Positions 24,380 to 34,788 of a stretch of DNA of 64,000 bases are shown in pieces. The stretch covers positions 63,254,042 through 63,318,041 of the forward strand of contig CM060734.1 of NCBI GenBank assembly GCA_030704615.1. Reading direction: 5' to 3'. Numbering within the stretch: the stretch's first letter is position 1; every line of letters begins with the position of its first letter. A program made the position numbers and the translations under genes. Source of the stretch: Takakia lepidozioides. Lineage: Eukaryota; Streptophyta; Takakiopsida; Takakiales; Takakiaceae. A model generated the notes under the pieces. It made no database searches. It saw only the letters and a program-made list of their open reading frames with translations, and was not told the origin of the DNA.

Positions 24380-25470
24380 ATGAGCTTCTCTCACCTCCAT
24401 AGTTCTTGGTATTGAGAGGGAGTGTGTTGAGGGCTTTGTAGGGTGGATTCCCTTAGCAAGGGTGCCCTTGGCTTGACTTAGTTTATGTGACTAAAGGCTT
24501 GTTAATGCTCATTTCACTATCAAGCTAGGGTTAAGCAAGTTCAAAGTATGGATGTTGTGGAAGAGAAGCCAAGGAGCTACATATGTTTGGGCAAGCACTT
24601 GGATAGCACTAAGAAGCTCAAAATGTTTAGAAGGAGAGCATGTGAAGAAATCTTCCAATCATGGTGGTGTGGAGCCAAGCTTAGGGCGCCATTGGAAGGG
24701 CTTGGAGAACATATGGTGGGAAATCCTTGAAGGGAAATCATCATTCAATGTATGCATAGCTTCACCCTAACTATGTAATGTGACAAGAGGAAGAGGCAAT
24801 ACTTGGCTATTCATGCTCTTGGTGGTGCGAGCTTTGTGGTGGATAGTTGACTAAGCAAGTGGTGCATGTGTGGAGCATGCTCTCTTGAGTTTGTAAGTTC
24901 AAGTTTGAGAAGGGAAGCTCTTGAACAAGCAAGAGGTGAAGGCCTTGAGATCCATTTGTGTGTGAAATGGAGAGGTGTTGATTCATGTTAGGATGAAGGA
25001 GAGCAACACATAGGCCAAGAGGTCATGGAACATGCATTCAAATGACCAAGGGAAGCACATGGATGATGGATTGGTGCAAGACCCCAAATGAAGCATATGA
25101 CGTAAGAGTGGGATCCAAGGCAGATTGCTTGGAAGCATTATTGTAAGTGACAAGCATTGCTCCTACACATTTGAGATAATTTGTGTTGATTTGGAGCAAT
25201 TGTCAAGTAATGAGGAGACAAATGCATGATTGTTCGGCAATGGAGATATGATAGTTTGCAATCAAAATCCCAAGGACTAGAAGGGGGATTGATTTGGTGG
25301 ACAATGACTTGCAAGTTGAGTTAGACCACTCTTTGTTGCACATTGGGGTGGAAGAGAGCAAGAAGATGTCTCTTATGACCACCTAGAGACCATATTTTTG
25401 TTTGAGTAGAAGCATAGAAGTCAAGGATTTGCATTCTAGCTCTTCATTATAAACCCTAGTAGTGTATGCT

Positions 25471-25860
25471 CAGACTATACCTCTGTTAGTATACCAAACA
25501 AGAGCTTGTCCCTTTGACTATACCTCTGTTGAGGTATCACCATATGTGAACCCTAATGTGAGACTACACCTCTGTTAGTATACCAAACAGGAACTTGTCC
25601 ATTTTACTATATCTCTATTGAGGTATCACCATATGTGAACCCTAATCAGCTCAGACTATACCTCTGTTAGTATACCAAACAGGAGCTTGTCCCTTTTACT
25701 ATACCTCTATTGAGATATGACCATATGTGGACCCTAATCAGCTCAGACTATACCTCTGTTAGTATACCAAACAGAACCCTCATTTTCAGACTATATCTCT
25801 GTAAAAGTATCATCAACATAAGGGACCCTAACAACCTCAGACTATACCTCTGTTAAGGTA
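25471..25860 (+). repeat. Tandem repeat within the LTR, unit about 90 bp, 3-4 copies
   Basis: Units beginning AGACTATACCTCTGTTAG start at about 25472, 25561, 25652 and 25744. Each carries two forms of a shorter word, ACTATACCTCTGTTAGTATA and ACTATACCTCT(A/G)TTGAGGTAT. Later copies are shorter and more diverged. Repeats of this kind in LTRs can act as promoter or enhancer units; no function is shown here. Confidence 0.85.
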
Positions 25861-26235
25861 TCAACATTGAAAAGACTTGGTGAAATTTAATGGCCTTTGG
25901 AGGATTGTTTGGAAGATATTTGAGGGCCTTTGGAGGAGTGTTTAGAGGATCTTTGGGGTCCTTGGAGGAGTATTGGAGGACCCTTCGAGGAGCTTTGGTG
26001 GAGAATGTTGAAGAGCTCTTGAAGGATTGATTGAGGGATATTTGAAAGATACTTGCCACGGCCATACAAGCGAGTGGATAGAGACAGGAAAGAGAGTGGT
26101 AAGATGAGAGCATTCTGGGGTTAGGAATCGCTTTAGTTTCTCTTCTCCATAGTCTTTCACCATCTCCGTAGACCAAAACATTTCCGTAGGTGGAGGCAAG
26201 AGTCAATCCGGGTTTGGGCTGGGGTGTTCTTACAA

Positions 26236-26254
26236 TAGCGACACTGTGGAGTGT
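26236..26254 (+). other. Possible primer-binding site, degenerate
   Basis: Directly after the inferred LTR end the sequence reads TAGCGACACTGTGGAG, close to the TGGCGACxCxGxTGGGG words often found as the primer-binding site of plant gypsy elements. The first G is changed to A. This is an assignment by position and resemblance only. Confidence 0.4.
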
Positions 26255-26389
26255 TTTTGTCTACGTTAGAAACCTATTATTCCTGCTTGAATCAGTAGCC
26301 GCAACATGTTCTCTACCCGGTTACCTTGTGGAAAGTGAGGATTAGAGACAGGTTGACAACCGGTTGGGTTGTAAGTTTTCATCACGGAG

Positions 26390-27320
26390 GTGCCACCAGT
26401 TGCTGAGGGGAGTGCTGGTACGAGCACCAGCGATACTAGTAGGTACACAAGACGAGGTGTGCGGTTTATGCCACTTTCACCTTCACTATCTTCTGAGGAA
26501 GGTTTAGACACGGAGTCAGGAGGATTCTCGCCGAGGGTGCAAGTCATTTCCGTACTATTTTTGTGGGACACGATGGAGGAGATGTATCGAGCTACCAAGG
26601 GGCCACGTAGGTACTCTGGAGTTGTGGGCACCATCGAACTTGATGACTTCATATAAGTAGTTTGACAGTTGGTGTGATTTGCAGCAAATGCGCAATCCAC
26701 AACTGTTTACGCCTTTTATGGCGTGGAAGGGGCTATTCCAGCACCTTGAGGGGCCGCCCATGGATGATTACCAGGAATTTAGGCGGGGACATGCGGTGAA
26801 GATTGAGGAGTGGCGAAAGTATTGGTCACCTAACTATGTCTCCATCACTAGAGGCACAAGGGCAGCGGCGACACCAGCAGTTACACAAACATCTCCAACT
26901 GCAAGCACTAGTAGTGGGACAAGTGGTACAGGAGCTGGGAAATCCACTCAAGCTCGTGCTGCAGCACCAGCACCCGTGCCTGCCTTAAACCCAGTTGTGG
27001 AGTTCTTCGAGGAGTTGATGAGAAACTACCAAGGGATAAGGACAGAGAAGTTGCGGAGCTTGCAAGAGTTCCAACGAAGGTCTACTGAGAGTTTGAGGGA
27101 GGCTTACACTCGCATGAGGCGCTTGATAAACGTAACCCAAGGGGTTACAGAAGCTCAGGCAGTCTAGTTCTGGTATAGGATCCTGGATATGGAGCTGAGG
27201 AGAGGGGTGCGGGATGCAACTCTCCGACAAGTGGACCAACCCACCTTAACAAATGTGTTTTTATTGGCAGAGCGGATAGAGCTCAATATGGTGGAGCAGC
27301 GAGTGGTTATGGTGGGGTTT
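26390..27320 (+). pseudogene. Gag of the methyltransferase-bearing gypsy element
   Basis: Two frames (26390-26656 and 26679-27167) and the continuation past the stop at 27165 make up the gag part. The second has an Ala/Thr/Ser-rich linker, then a capsid-like helix-rich segment (FFEELMRNYQGIRTEKL, then STESLREAYTRMRRLI), which continues after TAG as FWYRILDMELRRGV and LTNVFLLAERIEL. The stop fits a CAG-to-TAG change. No CCHC zinc knuckle was found. Gag forms the virus-like particle in which the RNA is copied. Confidence 0.65.
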
Positions 27321-27779
27321 GGCAAGGAGACACAACGAAGTGGGGCTTCTAGCCAACAACAACCACTATCCCAACATAGCCACGAGTGTCATTGGGGAGA
27401 GTTGGTGTGGCTCGGGAAATGCCAGTGGGTGGTGGTGCAAAGGAAGGTGCAGCCAGTACATTGTTGGGGGCGGCTACGGCAGTTTGCCAAACTCCATTAT
27501 TTTCTACAATGACCATTGCAATGTCGGGGATTCGGCCAGCTGCTGTATTCAAACTAGCAGCTAGACTCTGTGAGAGTAATGATGCATCGGCATTATCTAC
27601 GGAGATAGCAGATAAGGTGTAGTCTATGGATGCTTTGGATTCGAGGGTGAAGTCAGCCAGAACTGCGTCATAGCAAGCGGCAGCTGCAAGGTTGCAGGAG
27701 TTGTCGGCTAGGCCAGCCATTGAGCGCAACATGGTGACTCTTGGGGTAGTCCTGGTGGACATTCAGGATGGAGTGTTTC

Positions 27780-28401
27780 CATTGGTGGCCTAACCGGGAG
27801 GAGGTATAGGCCACTGCGGGTCTTCTTGGACTCGGGAGCACAGCCATTGATGTTGGGGAGAGCAGCAATTGCAGGCTTGGGCCTTACAGAGGCGGATTTG
27901 GAGTCTTGCCCTTTCCAAAGTCAAACATCTTTGGGCGGTTCAAAGAAGGCACGAGGGATTACGCGCCATGAGCTCTTCATTCGATTGCAGTCAGATCATC
28001 CTACAGATGGCTCTGTCATGAGAGCTAAAGCCATTGTTACGGATGCAATGTCTTATGATGTGCTTGTTGGTGGGGGTGTGTTATACCCAACGAGCTTTAC
28101 TTTGGACTTTTGGGAGGAAACGACATCCTACAGGCCAGAATGGCAGTTAGGGGATGGTCAACGTGTACTGCTCCCATTGCGGTTTATTGGGAATGTAGCG
28201 GAGGATCATAGGAACATGATGCCCACATTGGCTGCATTCTCAGGGGTGGTGGCTTGGGGTGGTGAGCTCTTGGAGGGCAATAGCCATGTAGATGATAGGT
28301 CACCACTTGATGAGGATAAACAATTGGCATACAAGGCTGATTTGCTTCCTCATGTGTCTGTTCATATTCCACTGTGGGGTACAGTTGGGAATTTGCATTG
28401 A
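27780..28401 (+). pseudogene. Aspartic protease (retropepsin) of the gypsy element
   Basis: The frame contains LRVFLDSGAQPLMLG, with the catalytic Asp-Ser-Gly triad of retropepsins, then an AKAIVTDAMSYDVLVGG segment typical of the second half of plant gypsy proteases. It is open to a TGA at 28399 and then continues in the same frame into the methyltransferase, so protease and methyltransferase were one polyprotein before the TGA arose (compatible with CGA to TGA). The enzyme would cut the polyprotein. Confidence 0.8.
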
Positions 28402-29835
28402 GTAGCATGCGAGTGTGTGCACCAAGCATGGCAGGAGGCCTATCCATTGGTGAGTGAGGGGAGTTCAGTGACATCACCTAGACCTCCTCAGTTAGCTCAT
28501 TTGGACACAATGCCCATTACCTGGCAACCACCTGACTCAGGGATTTGTTTGCTAGACATATTTGGAGGCATGAGCACTGGGCTTGCAGGAGTGTTGCAAG
28601 CAGGGATTAAAGTATGCAAGTACTTGTGTGTGGAGAAGGATGAGATAGCTCGGCGTATTTCTATGCGCCACATCGCCTTGCTCACACACCGGTATCTTGA
28701 GTTGTTGCCTCTCTCAACAATTCAAGGGTATCAAAAGGCCTTGCCAGCAGACATTACCTTGCTGGGGGCGGATGATTTGGACCGGCATGGTGCCATTGAC
28801 TTGGTGATAGCTGGATGGCCTTGCCAATGACACTCTCCCGCAGGTCATGGGAATGACTTGCATGATGCACGATTGCATTTGTTTTGGGAGATGTTGAGAG
28901 TGTTGTGTGACTTACAGATGAGGCAAGTGCAACCTCTAGCCTATATCTTGGAGAATGTTCCTCTTATGGGGGACTCTCGGGCTAGGGTTATGGCCAGTGT
29001 GCATCAGGTGCGGTCTTGGATTAGATCGGCGGTGTTATTGGATGCAGCAGCGGTGGGATCATTAGCGCATCGACCTCGATTGTGGTGGACCAATCTTGCA
29101 CCACCAGAGCTACTCAAGAGAGCATACGATTCCATTCAACGGCCACCCACTCTCAAAGTTGAGGGCATTTTGGACCAAGGGAGGCAACCATAGAGGGTAC
29201 GACATGATGACCGTCCACCTCTAGCAGTGGTAAATCGAGTGGGGCAGCCACGTGCAGCCTTGCCTACGCTCATGAGCTTTCCCTCGTCTCATGTTTTTCG
29301 AGACAATGGTCCTGGGTTGATTTGGGACAGTGTGCTATAGCAACTGGTGGAGCCCAATGCGGATGAGCGAGAGCGGGCAATGGGATTTGCCTCGGCCACT
29401 ACAGCTGTGCCAGCTCTATCAGAGGCATCACGACGCCAGATGTTGGGTCAGGCAATGGATCTCAATTGCTTGACATGGGTTATTGGCTTGTGCATGGCTG
29501 AGCAACGGAGATTGCAAGCATTGGTGGCTATTTCTGCACTTCCATTGGATATTGCACCATCTCTGCCAACCAGGAAGGTGGAGGCAGTGAGTGGGGGCGA
29601 GCACATGATCATGGGGTGCAAACACCCATGGTAGATGTGGGATGAGATGCGCAAAGAGAGAGTCATTGGATCTCTCAAGCAGCAGTATGAGGAGTGGGGA
29701 GAGCCATACATTGAGGATCAGTTGGAGGCCAAGGTGGCCAATGTTTTTGAAGAGGTTGAGAATGTTTTTTCCCCAGAGGATGTTCTGAAGGTGGCTATGG
29801 CGGAGCAAGTGGAGGCTACGCCACGGTCAGGGTAG
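28402..29835 (+). pseudogene. C5-cytosine DNA methyltransferase domain within the gypsy polyprotein
   Basis: Conserved C5-methyltransferase motifs occur in canonical order. Motif I (AdoMet binding) is LLDIFGGMSTGLAG at about 28549, motif II VEKDE at about 28630, and motif IV with the catalytic Cys DLVIAGWPCQ at about 28798-28827, then HSPAG after a TGA at 28828. Motif VI is ILENVP at about 28945, motif VIII HRPRLWW at 29068, motif IX-like LPTLMSFPSS near 29260, and motif X ERERAMGF near 29365 with LGQAMDLN near 29443. The order excludes the rearranged plant DRM type; DNMT3-like or another origin cannot be decided by eye. Stops at 28828, 29191, 29338, 29632 and 29833 break the single frame, so it is inactive as it stands. 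It would methylate cytosines in DNA, possibly the element's own copies (inference). Confidence 0.92.
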
Positions 29836-29879
29836 GCGAATAAAGCCCAAGAGTTTGCTACTAACAACCAAAGGATACA

Positions 29880-31397
29880 TCTCCTATTTCCAAGCCTAGT
29901 GTACCCAAGGTTGCAGTCATTGAGGACAACTGGGAACCAGATGTTGGACCTACAGTCACCAGAGAAGAGAAGCGGAGGATCCAACGATTTCTAAGGGCTT
30001 ATAGAAATTGCTTTGCCTTCGGTTTGAAGGATTTGGGGAGTTTGAAGGGCCAGGAGATTTGTATTGATTTGGCAAGTGACACGCCAAATTTTCGAAGGCC
30101 CTACAGGTATAGTGATATGGAGAGGTCTTTGATCCAGTCACGGACTATGGAGTTGTTCGAAGCTGGATTGGTGGAGTTGTCAGGCGGGGAGTATGCCTCG
30201 GCAACAGTGATGTCAGCTAAGAAGGATATCTATGGCAATTGGACAGAAAGGAGGATGTGTGGGGACTACCATCCTGTGAACCGTCAGACTAAGTCCGATA
30301 GATATGTCATGCCAACTCCAGAGGAGATCTTTGATGTCATTGGGCATGCAAAGGTGTTTAGCACATTGGACTTGCGATCCGGTTACCACCAGTTGCCAAT
30401 CAAAGAGGCTGACAAGCAAAAGACGGCATTCTGCGGGATTGACCAACATGGGAATGATTGCTTGTACCAATGGCGGTTCCTACCGTTTGGGTTGAAGAAT
30501 GCTCCTGCAGAGTTTCAGAGGGTCATGGATAGGATTCTTGCGGGGCTAGACTTCGTCCGGTGCTACATTGATGACATCATTATCTTTAGTGCTACGATTG
30601 AGGAGCATGAGAAACACCTTCAGATGGTGTTTGAACGTTTGAGAGCGCATGGGTTGAAATTGCACCCTGGGAAGTGCAAGTTCTTCCACAACTAGATTGA
30701 GTATCTGGGCCACATGATATACCCTGGAGGATTGGGTGTTCAAAAGACGAAGGTGGAGGCCATTGCACGCATTCCACGCCCCATCGATATTAGCAGAGTT
30801 CGTGCTTTCATGGGGTTGGCAAACTACTATTGACGGTTTGTCAAGGGATTTAGTAGCATTGCAAAGGCTCTTACCAAGTTGACCAAGGCGGGTCAGGAGT
30901 GGCAGTGGGAGGAGGAGCAGGAAAAAGCCTTTGAAGAACTTAAGGCTCGATTAACTTCTGCGCCTATTCTGAGGCGGCCTATTCGGGGGCGGTCTTTCCA
31001 GCTACATACAGATTGGAGTATGCTGGGGATTAGAGCAGTGCTCACATAGGTGGATGATGAGGGAAGAGAGTTCGTAGTAGCATATGCTAGCCGCTCGAAC
31101 AATGATGCCGAGGCAAAATATAGTTCCTATGAAGGGGAGAGTCTAGCTGCAGTATGGGCAGTGGCACATTTTAGATGCTACCTCTACGACAATCTCTTCA
31201 CCCTTGTCACGGATCACCAGCCATTGAAGTGGTTGATGGAGTCAGACAAGCTTACATGGAAGCTTGCACGGTGGGCACTTATGCTTCAAGAGTACGACTT
31301 CCAGGTGGTGCATCGAGCCAGAATAGTCAACCAGGATGCAGATGGATTGAGTTGCAATCCATGCACAAGTGAGCTTGATGATTCAGGAGCTCATTAG
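29880..31397 (+). pseudogene. Reverse transcriptase and RNase H of the gypsy element
   Basis: After a frameshift between 29835 and 29885 the frame reads VAVIEDNWEPDVG, then the polymerase: MCGDYHPVNRQT, FSTLDLRSGYHQLPI with the first catalytic Asp, RFLPFGLKNAPAEFQR and the YIDDIIIF catalytic box. The frame continues through TAG at 30693 and TGA at 30831 (YY then RF in relatives) into RNase H. That has a TDWSMLGIRAVL segment, a TAG at 31047, VVAYASRSNNDAEAKYSSYEGE, LVTDHQPLKWLM and NQDADGLSC. All active-site Asp and Glu residues I can place are present. It copies element RNA into DNA. The stops make this copy non-functional. Confidence 0.92.
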
Positions 31398-32815
31398 CAT
31401 GGTGAGACGGACGAGGAGATGGTGCCAGGATGGCACGCATCTGCCTTTTTATGCAGCGATGGGAGCTCAAGCTGGTCCATCCAATGTAATTGGTCATAGA
31501 GATAGTGTGCATGACAATCCAAAGATCAGTGATGAGCTTGGTGGTGCTAAGGATGTACATGAAGATGTAGCAGTGTTGGCCTACCTTCGTACGAGAGAGA
31601 CAACAGCCAGTATGACTGCTAAGAAGAGAGATCGGATCCTACAACGAGCCAAGAGGTTCAAATGGGAGGGGACTTACATACTCCGAGTATGGGAGGATGG
31701 ATGAGTGAGGATTGTGCCTCATCCAACACAACAAACGCGATTGGTACGCCATGCCCATGAGGAGTTGGGACATTTTGGGGTGCAGCGCACTCATAGTTTG
31801 CTGCAAGGACAGTATTGGTGGCGGGGCATGCACACGGATGTGCAACAATTACTGGCAAGATGCATGGTGTGTGATAGAGTGCGGGCTTCTTTCAACGCCC
31901 CTACTCTACAATTACATCCTTTACCCATTATGGGTTTGGGCTATCGTTGGAGTCTTGACTTCGCAGGCCCATTGCCACTAATGATTCGCCATAACAAATA
32001 TGTGCTAGTGATGGTGGAACATTTCTCCAAATGGATTGAACTGGTGGCATTGCCTGACAAGGCAAGTGAGGGGGCTGCGTATGCATTCTTAGATCGAGTG
32101 CTTAGTCAATTTGGTGCTCCAGCCGAGGTACTCACGGACCAAGGGAGAGAGTTCTTGGAGGAGTTTTCAGGCTTTGTGTGAGCAAACCTTGATAGATCAC
32201 CGCACTACTTATCGGGATTATCTCGAGGCTGATGGCTTGGCTGAGAGGGTTGTGCAAATAGGCAAGCGAGGCTTGCGTAAATATGGCTTGCAGAAGGGAC
32301 ACTTGGGAGATTGGGACCTTCATCTACCTTGGTTGGCCATGGGTTACAGGTTTAGCATGCAAGCATCACTTGCCTTGTTCTCGCCTTATTTCCTTCTCTT
32401 TGGCCGAGAGCCAGATTTGCCTGCATCTATTCGTAGGGAGACTGCAGTATTCTTCAACCTTGATGATCCGGATGTGTGGACACAAGCATGTGCCCAACGG
32501 GTAGAGTTGTTCAAGAGAGTCATGCCTATGGCTTTTGATAACCTTACTATTGCCCAACACCGAGACACATTGAGATACGCCACTATACGTGGAGGGGGAT
32601 ATCGGCCAGGTGTTCGGCGTTTCCATCTTGGGGACTATGTGTATCTGCAGCAGATAGCGCATACGACTTTGGATGTCACAGCAGGTCGTGTGATTCTAAG
32701 GGCCCGGGAGGTGTTGCCTTCAGGAGTGTAAATTGGAGGGTCGAGATGACATGGTATGGAAGGACCGCACAATTGTGCGCCATGTCACCTTCCACATATG
32801 GATGGGAGGATAGAT
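31398..32815 (+). pseudogene. Integrase of the gypsy element
   Basis: After a frameshift near 31400 the frame carries an HHCC zinc region (HAHEELGHFGVQRTH, then CMVCDRV) behind a TGA at 31702. The DDE core has Asp in YRWSLDFAGPLP, Asp in EVLTDQGREF, then a frameshift near 32160 and the Glu in EADGLAERVVQ. A C-terminal tail (REVLPSG, then LEGRDDMVWKDRT after another frameshift near 32728) ends near 32815. No chromodomain was seen. The enzyme would insert the cDNA. Confidence 0.88.
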
Positions 32816-33340
32816 CCCAACCTTGCAGTGGTACTTGTAGGGTTGCGTTGCATGCTATGTGGGTATGCTGGTGGTGTCGCGACCATGTTGGTGTATGACA
32901 AATGTTGAAGGGGGTGGCACATGGGATGCTTGACACCGCCACTTGAGGAGGTTCCCAGTGGAGAATGATTGTGTCCACGATGCCTTGGACAGAGGTAGTG
33001 GGGCATGATAGTGGCGAGGTTGGCAAGTGATCCAAGGTCTAGCTAAGGAGTTCAATGACATGGACACCCAATTGAAGCCATGGATTGCAGGAAGGCAAGT
33101 AACGATGGGGCTACTTTTGCACCCGACCTCTTAATCTATTGACTTCAGATAGTAGGACTTGGGCGATTGATGACCAAACGATGATCTTATTGGGATGGAT
33201 ACTTGTTAGCTATCTGGTGTTAGAGGGACCTAATCACCGGCTAGGGGGGCGATTGTGGTATAGTTTTCTAGGATTGTGTGCTTAGATTGTGTGGTGGACA
33301 GCGATGTATGTTGTGGTACGATGCTTAGGTGCACGACAGC
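32816..33340 (+). other. 3' untranslated part of the gypsy element, with a purine tract
   Basis: No coding feature is visible. A G-rich tract at 33241-33252 (CTAGGGGGGCGA) could be a polypurine tract, but it lies about 90 bp before the LTR start at 33341, farther than usual. The 33262-33338 segment is present again in inverted orientation at 34142-34230. Confidence 0.45.
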
Positions 33341-33508
33341 TGTCATGGTTTTAGTCATGGTTATCTATAATTACCTACTTCTAGTTAACTATGACATTTT
33401 AGATATTTATATTTATATTTTGTGTGTTGGGATTTCATTGGGTCTCACATGCCAAGTGAGGTGTCGAGCCTCACTTGGGACATGGGGATAGGTTTTCCCC
33501 TTGTGAGG
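33341..33508 (+). repeat. Truncated 3' LTR of the methyltransferase-bearing element
   Basis: It begins TGTCATGGTTTTAGTCATGG, as does the 5' LTR, and matches the first 168 bp with about five differences. It stops abruptly after CCCCTTGTGAGG, where the 5' LTR goes on with ATGGAGGAGG. Hairpins 1 and 2 are kept. Confidence 0.9.
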
Positions 33509-34238
33509 TATACCCTATTTTTCTGAAGGGTATATGCTAAAATGAAAGGTATGTCTAATCAGGGTATATAAGGTAACATACTGCAAATTTTCTCCCTGCC
33601 TTGCTTCATCAGCCAATACTTTGATGCTGGACAAATGAGCAGTGCCACAGCTTGGTGACAGTGAATATTATTCAGGTTTACTTTGCACTCGCCATTTTGA
33701 TGGCTAACGTCACTCTTGACACCAAGCCGATGGGTTTATATCTAGTGCCGTCTGCAATAGTGAGCTGGAGCCACACTCACTGCTGCCGGGTGTAATTGAT
33801 TAGTATGAAAATGACAAAAAAAATTAAGCAACCTTTAAACGAAAGGGATCGTTCGAAAAGGGGCTGAACGATCGAAAAATCAGAAACCCTGTCAAACATG
33901 AACTTATGGTCTCTGCACGGTGTTTTGAAATTGGCTCCACCAACTATAATGCTCCAGGGAACCCACCCTAAATTACCTCATACATGTTCCTTGTAAATGG
34001 TGGCCCCCCTATGAGATCCTGCGGTTGTGCTCTGCCAAGAGTGTGACGATCTGAAGGCCTGAAACTGACTATGCTTGTCATTGCATCCACGAGCATCGTT
34101 GCTAATGTAACTAACTTAGTGGTGACCAATATACTTGATGTCGTGCACCTAAGCATCGTGCCACAACATACATCGCTGTCCACCACACAATCTAAGCACA
34201 CAATCCTAGAAAGCTATACCACAATGATAAGAGTGTAC
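33509..34238. other. Rearranged retroelement sequence downstream of the truncated LTR
   Basis: The junction sequence contains an imperfect palindrome (TATACCCTATTTTTCTGAAG, then GGTATA). From about 33960 to 34130 it looks like an LTR or untranslated sequence of another gypsy family. From 34142 to 34230 it is an inverted copy of 33255-33338. No gene was seen. Confidence 0.5.
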
Positions 34239-34565
34239 TCATAAGATGTTGTTTGCCGTAGCCTTGTGGCCATTGACCCCGCGCCCAGTTTGAGCGGGAA
34301 CAAAAGGAACAGAACCTACCTCTGTCAGGGGCTGACGTTGGTAGTAAGACTTACCTTCATATAAAGAATTAATCCGGGTTTTCCAGATATCCTCTAGAAA
34401 TCCCTTCATACAAGCATCAATCTGATGTGTGTGATTTGCCCAAAAACTAGGCCTCAGGAGGGCCTGGGCTTTTGGCTCAGCCTCGAGACTTTCAAAGTTG
34501 GTAAACAGGGGTACAGGCACAATTCCCTTGATAGAGTTGAAGAGAGCGTCTCTTGAGAGAAGTGG
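34239..34565 (-). mobile_element. LINE 3'-end fragment
   Basis: On the minus strand it reads [38 protein letters not shown] and GVNGHKATANN, the same C-terminal LINE piece that is repeated at 13960-15300. It is 5'-truncated. Confidence 0.85.
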
Positions 34566-34788
34566 AAGACAATGAAAACTCTCAAAGCATGAAGCAATCA
34601 CACTAAGAACAAACCCTAGTCTTTCCAAGTGAAATCCACTCTATCACATAAACTAAGTCAAGCCAAGGGCACCCTTGCTAAGGGAATCCATCCTACAAAG
34701 CCCTCAACACACTCCCTCTCAATACCTAGAGCTATGGAGGTGAGAGAAGCTCATGGAGGCTCAACTGCAAGATGATGAGCCTCCTCCA
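34566..34788 (-). repeat. Inverted LTR fragment related to the methyltransferase-element LTR
   Basis: Its reverse complement follows the 5' LTR from position 24346 (TGGAGGAGGCTCATC) to about 24500, and then looks more like the LTR at 62715 (GTGATAGAGTGG). It therefore starts, in inverse orientation, almost exactly where the truncated 3' LTR at 33508 stops. The GGAGGCTCA/TGAGCCTCC hairpin is kept. Confidence 0.8.

Larger units (their letters stand above)
24177..26234 (+). repeat. 5' LTR of the methyltransferase-bearing gypsy element
   Basis: It starts TGTCATGGTTTTAG and ends near TTCTTACA, giving TG...CA ends and about 2.06 kb. The start is repeated at 33341 (3' LTR) and, more diverged, at 62715. 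The right end is inferred from the following PBS-like sequence because the 3' LTR is truncated. Three hairpins lie at 24288-24379 and a 90-bp tandem repeat at 25471-25860. Confidence 0.8.
24177..33508 (+). mobile_element. Ty3/gypsy LTR retrotransposon carrying a C5-DNA methyltransferase
   Basis: The element has a 5' LTR (24177-26234), a degenerate primer-binding-like site, gag, aspartic protease, a cytosine-5 DNA methyltransferase, reverse transcriptase, RNase H, integrase and a truncated 3' LTR (33341-33508). RT-RNase H-integrase order marks it as Ty3/gypsy (Metaviridae). Over the shared 168 bp the two LTRs differ at about five sites (near 3 percent), which suggests a moderately old insertion. 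Twelve in-frame stops and at least three frameshifts make it non-autonomous. Retrotransposons with captured DNMT genes are known from dinoflagellates and charophyte algae (de Mendoza et al. 2018, Nature Communications). This looks like a related or parallel case in a plant with land-plant type PPR genes. Confidence 0.92.

Noticed and set aside
28402-29835. Reading the methyltransferase as a host DRM gene or a bacterial contaminant
   Set aside because: The motif order is not the permuted DRM order, and the frame is continuous with a retropepsin before it and followed by a gypsy reverse transcriptase, so it belongs to the element.
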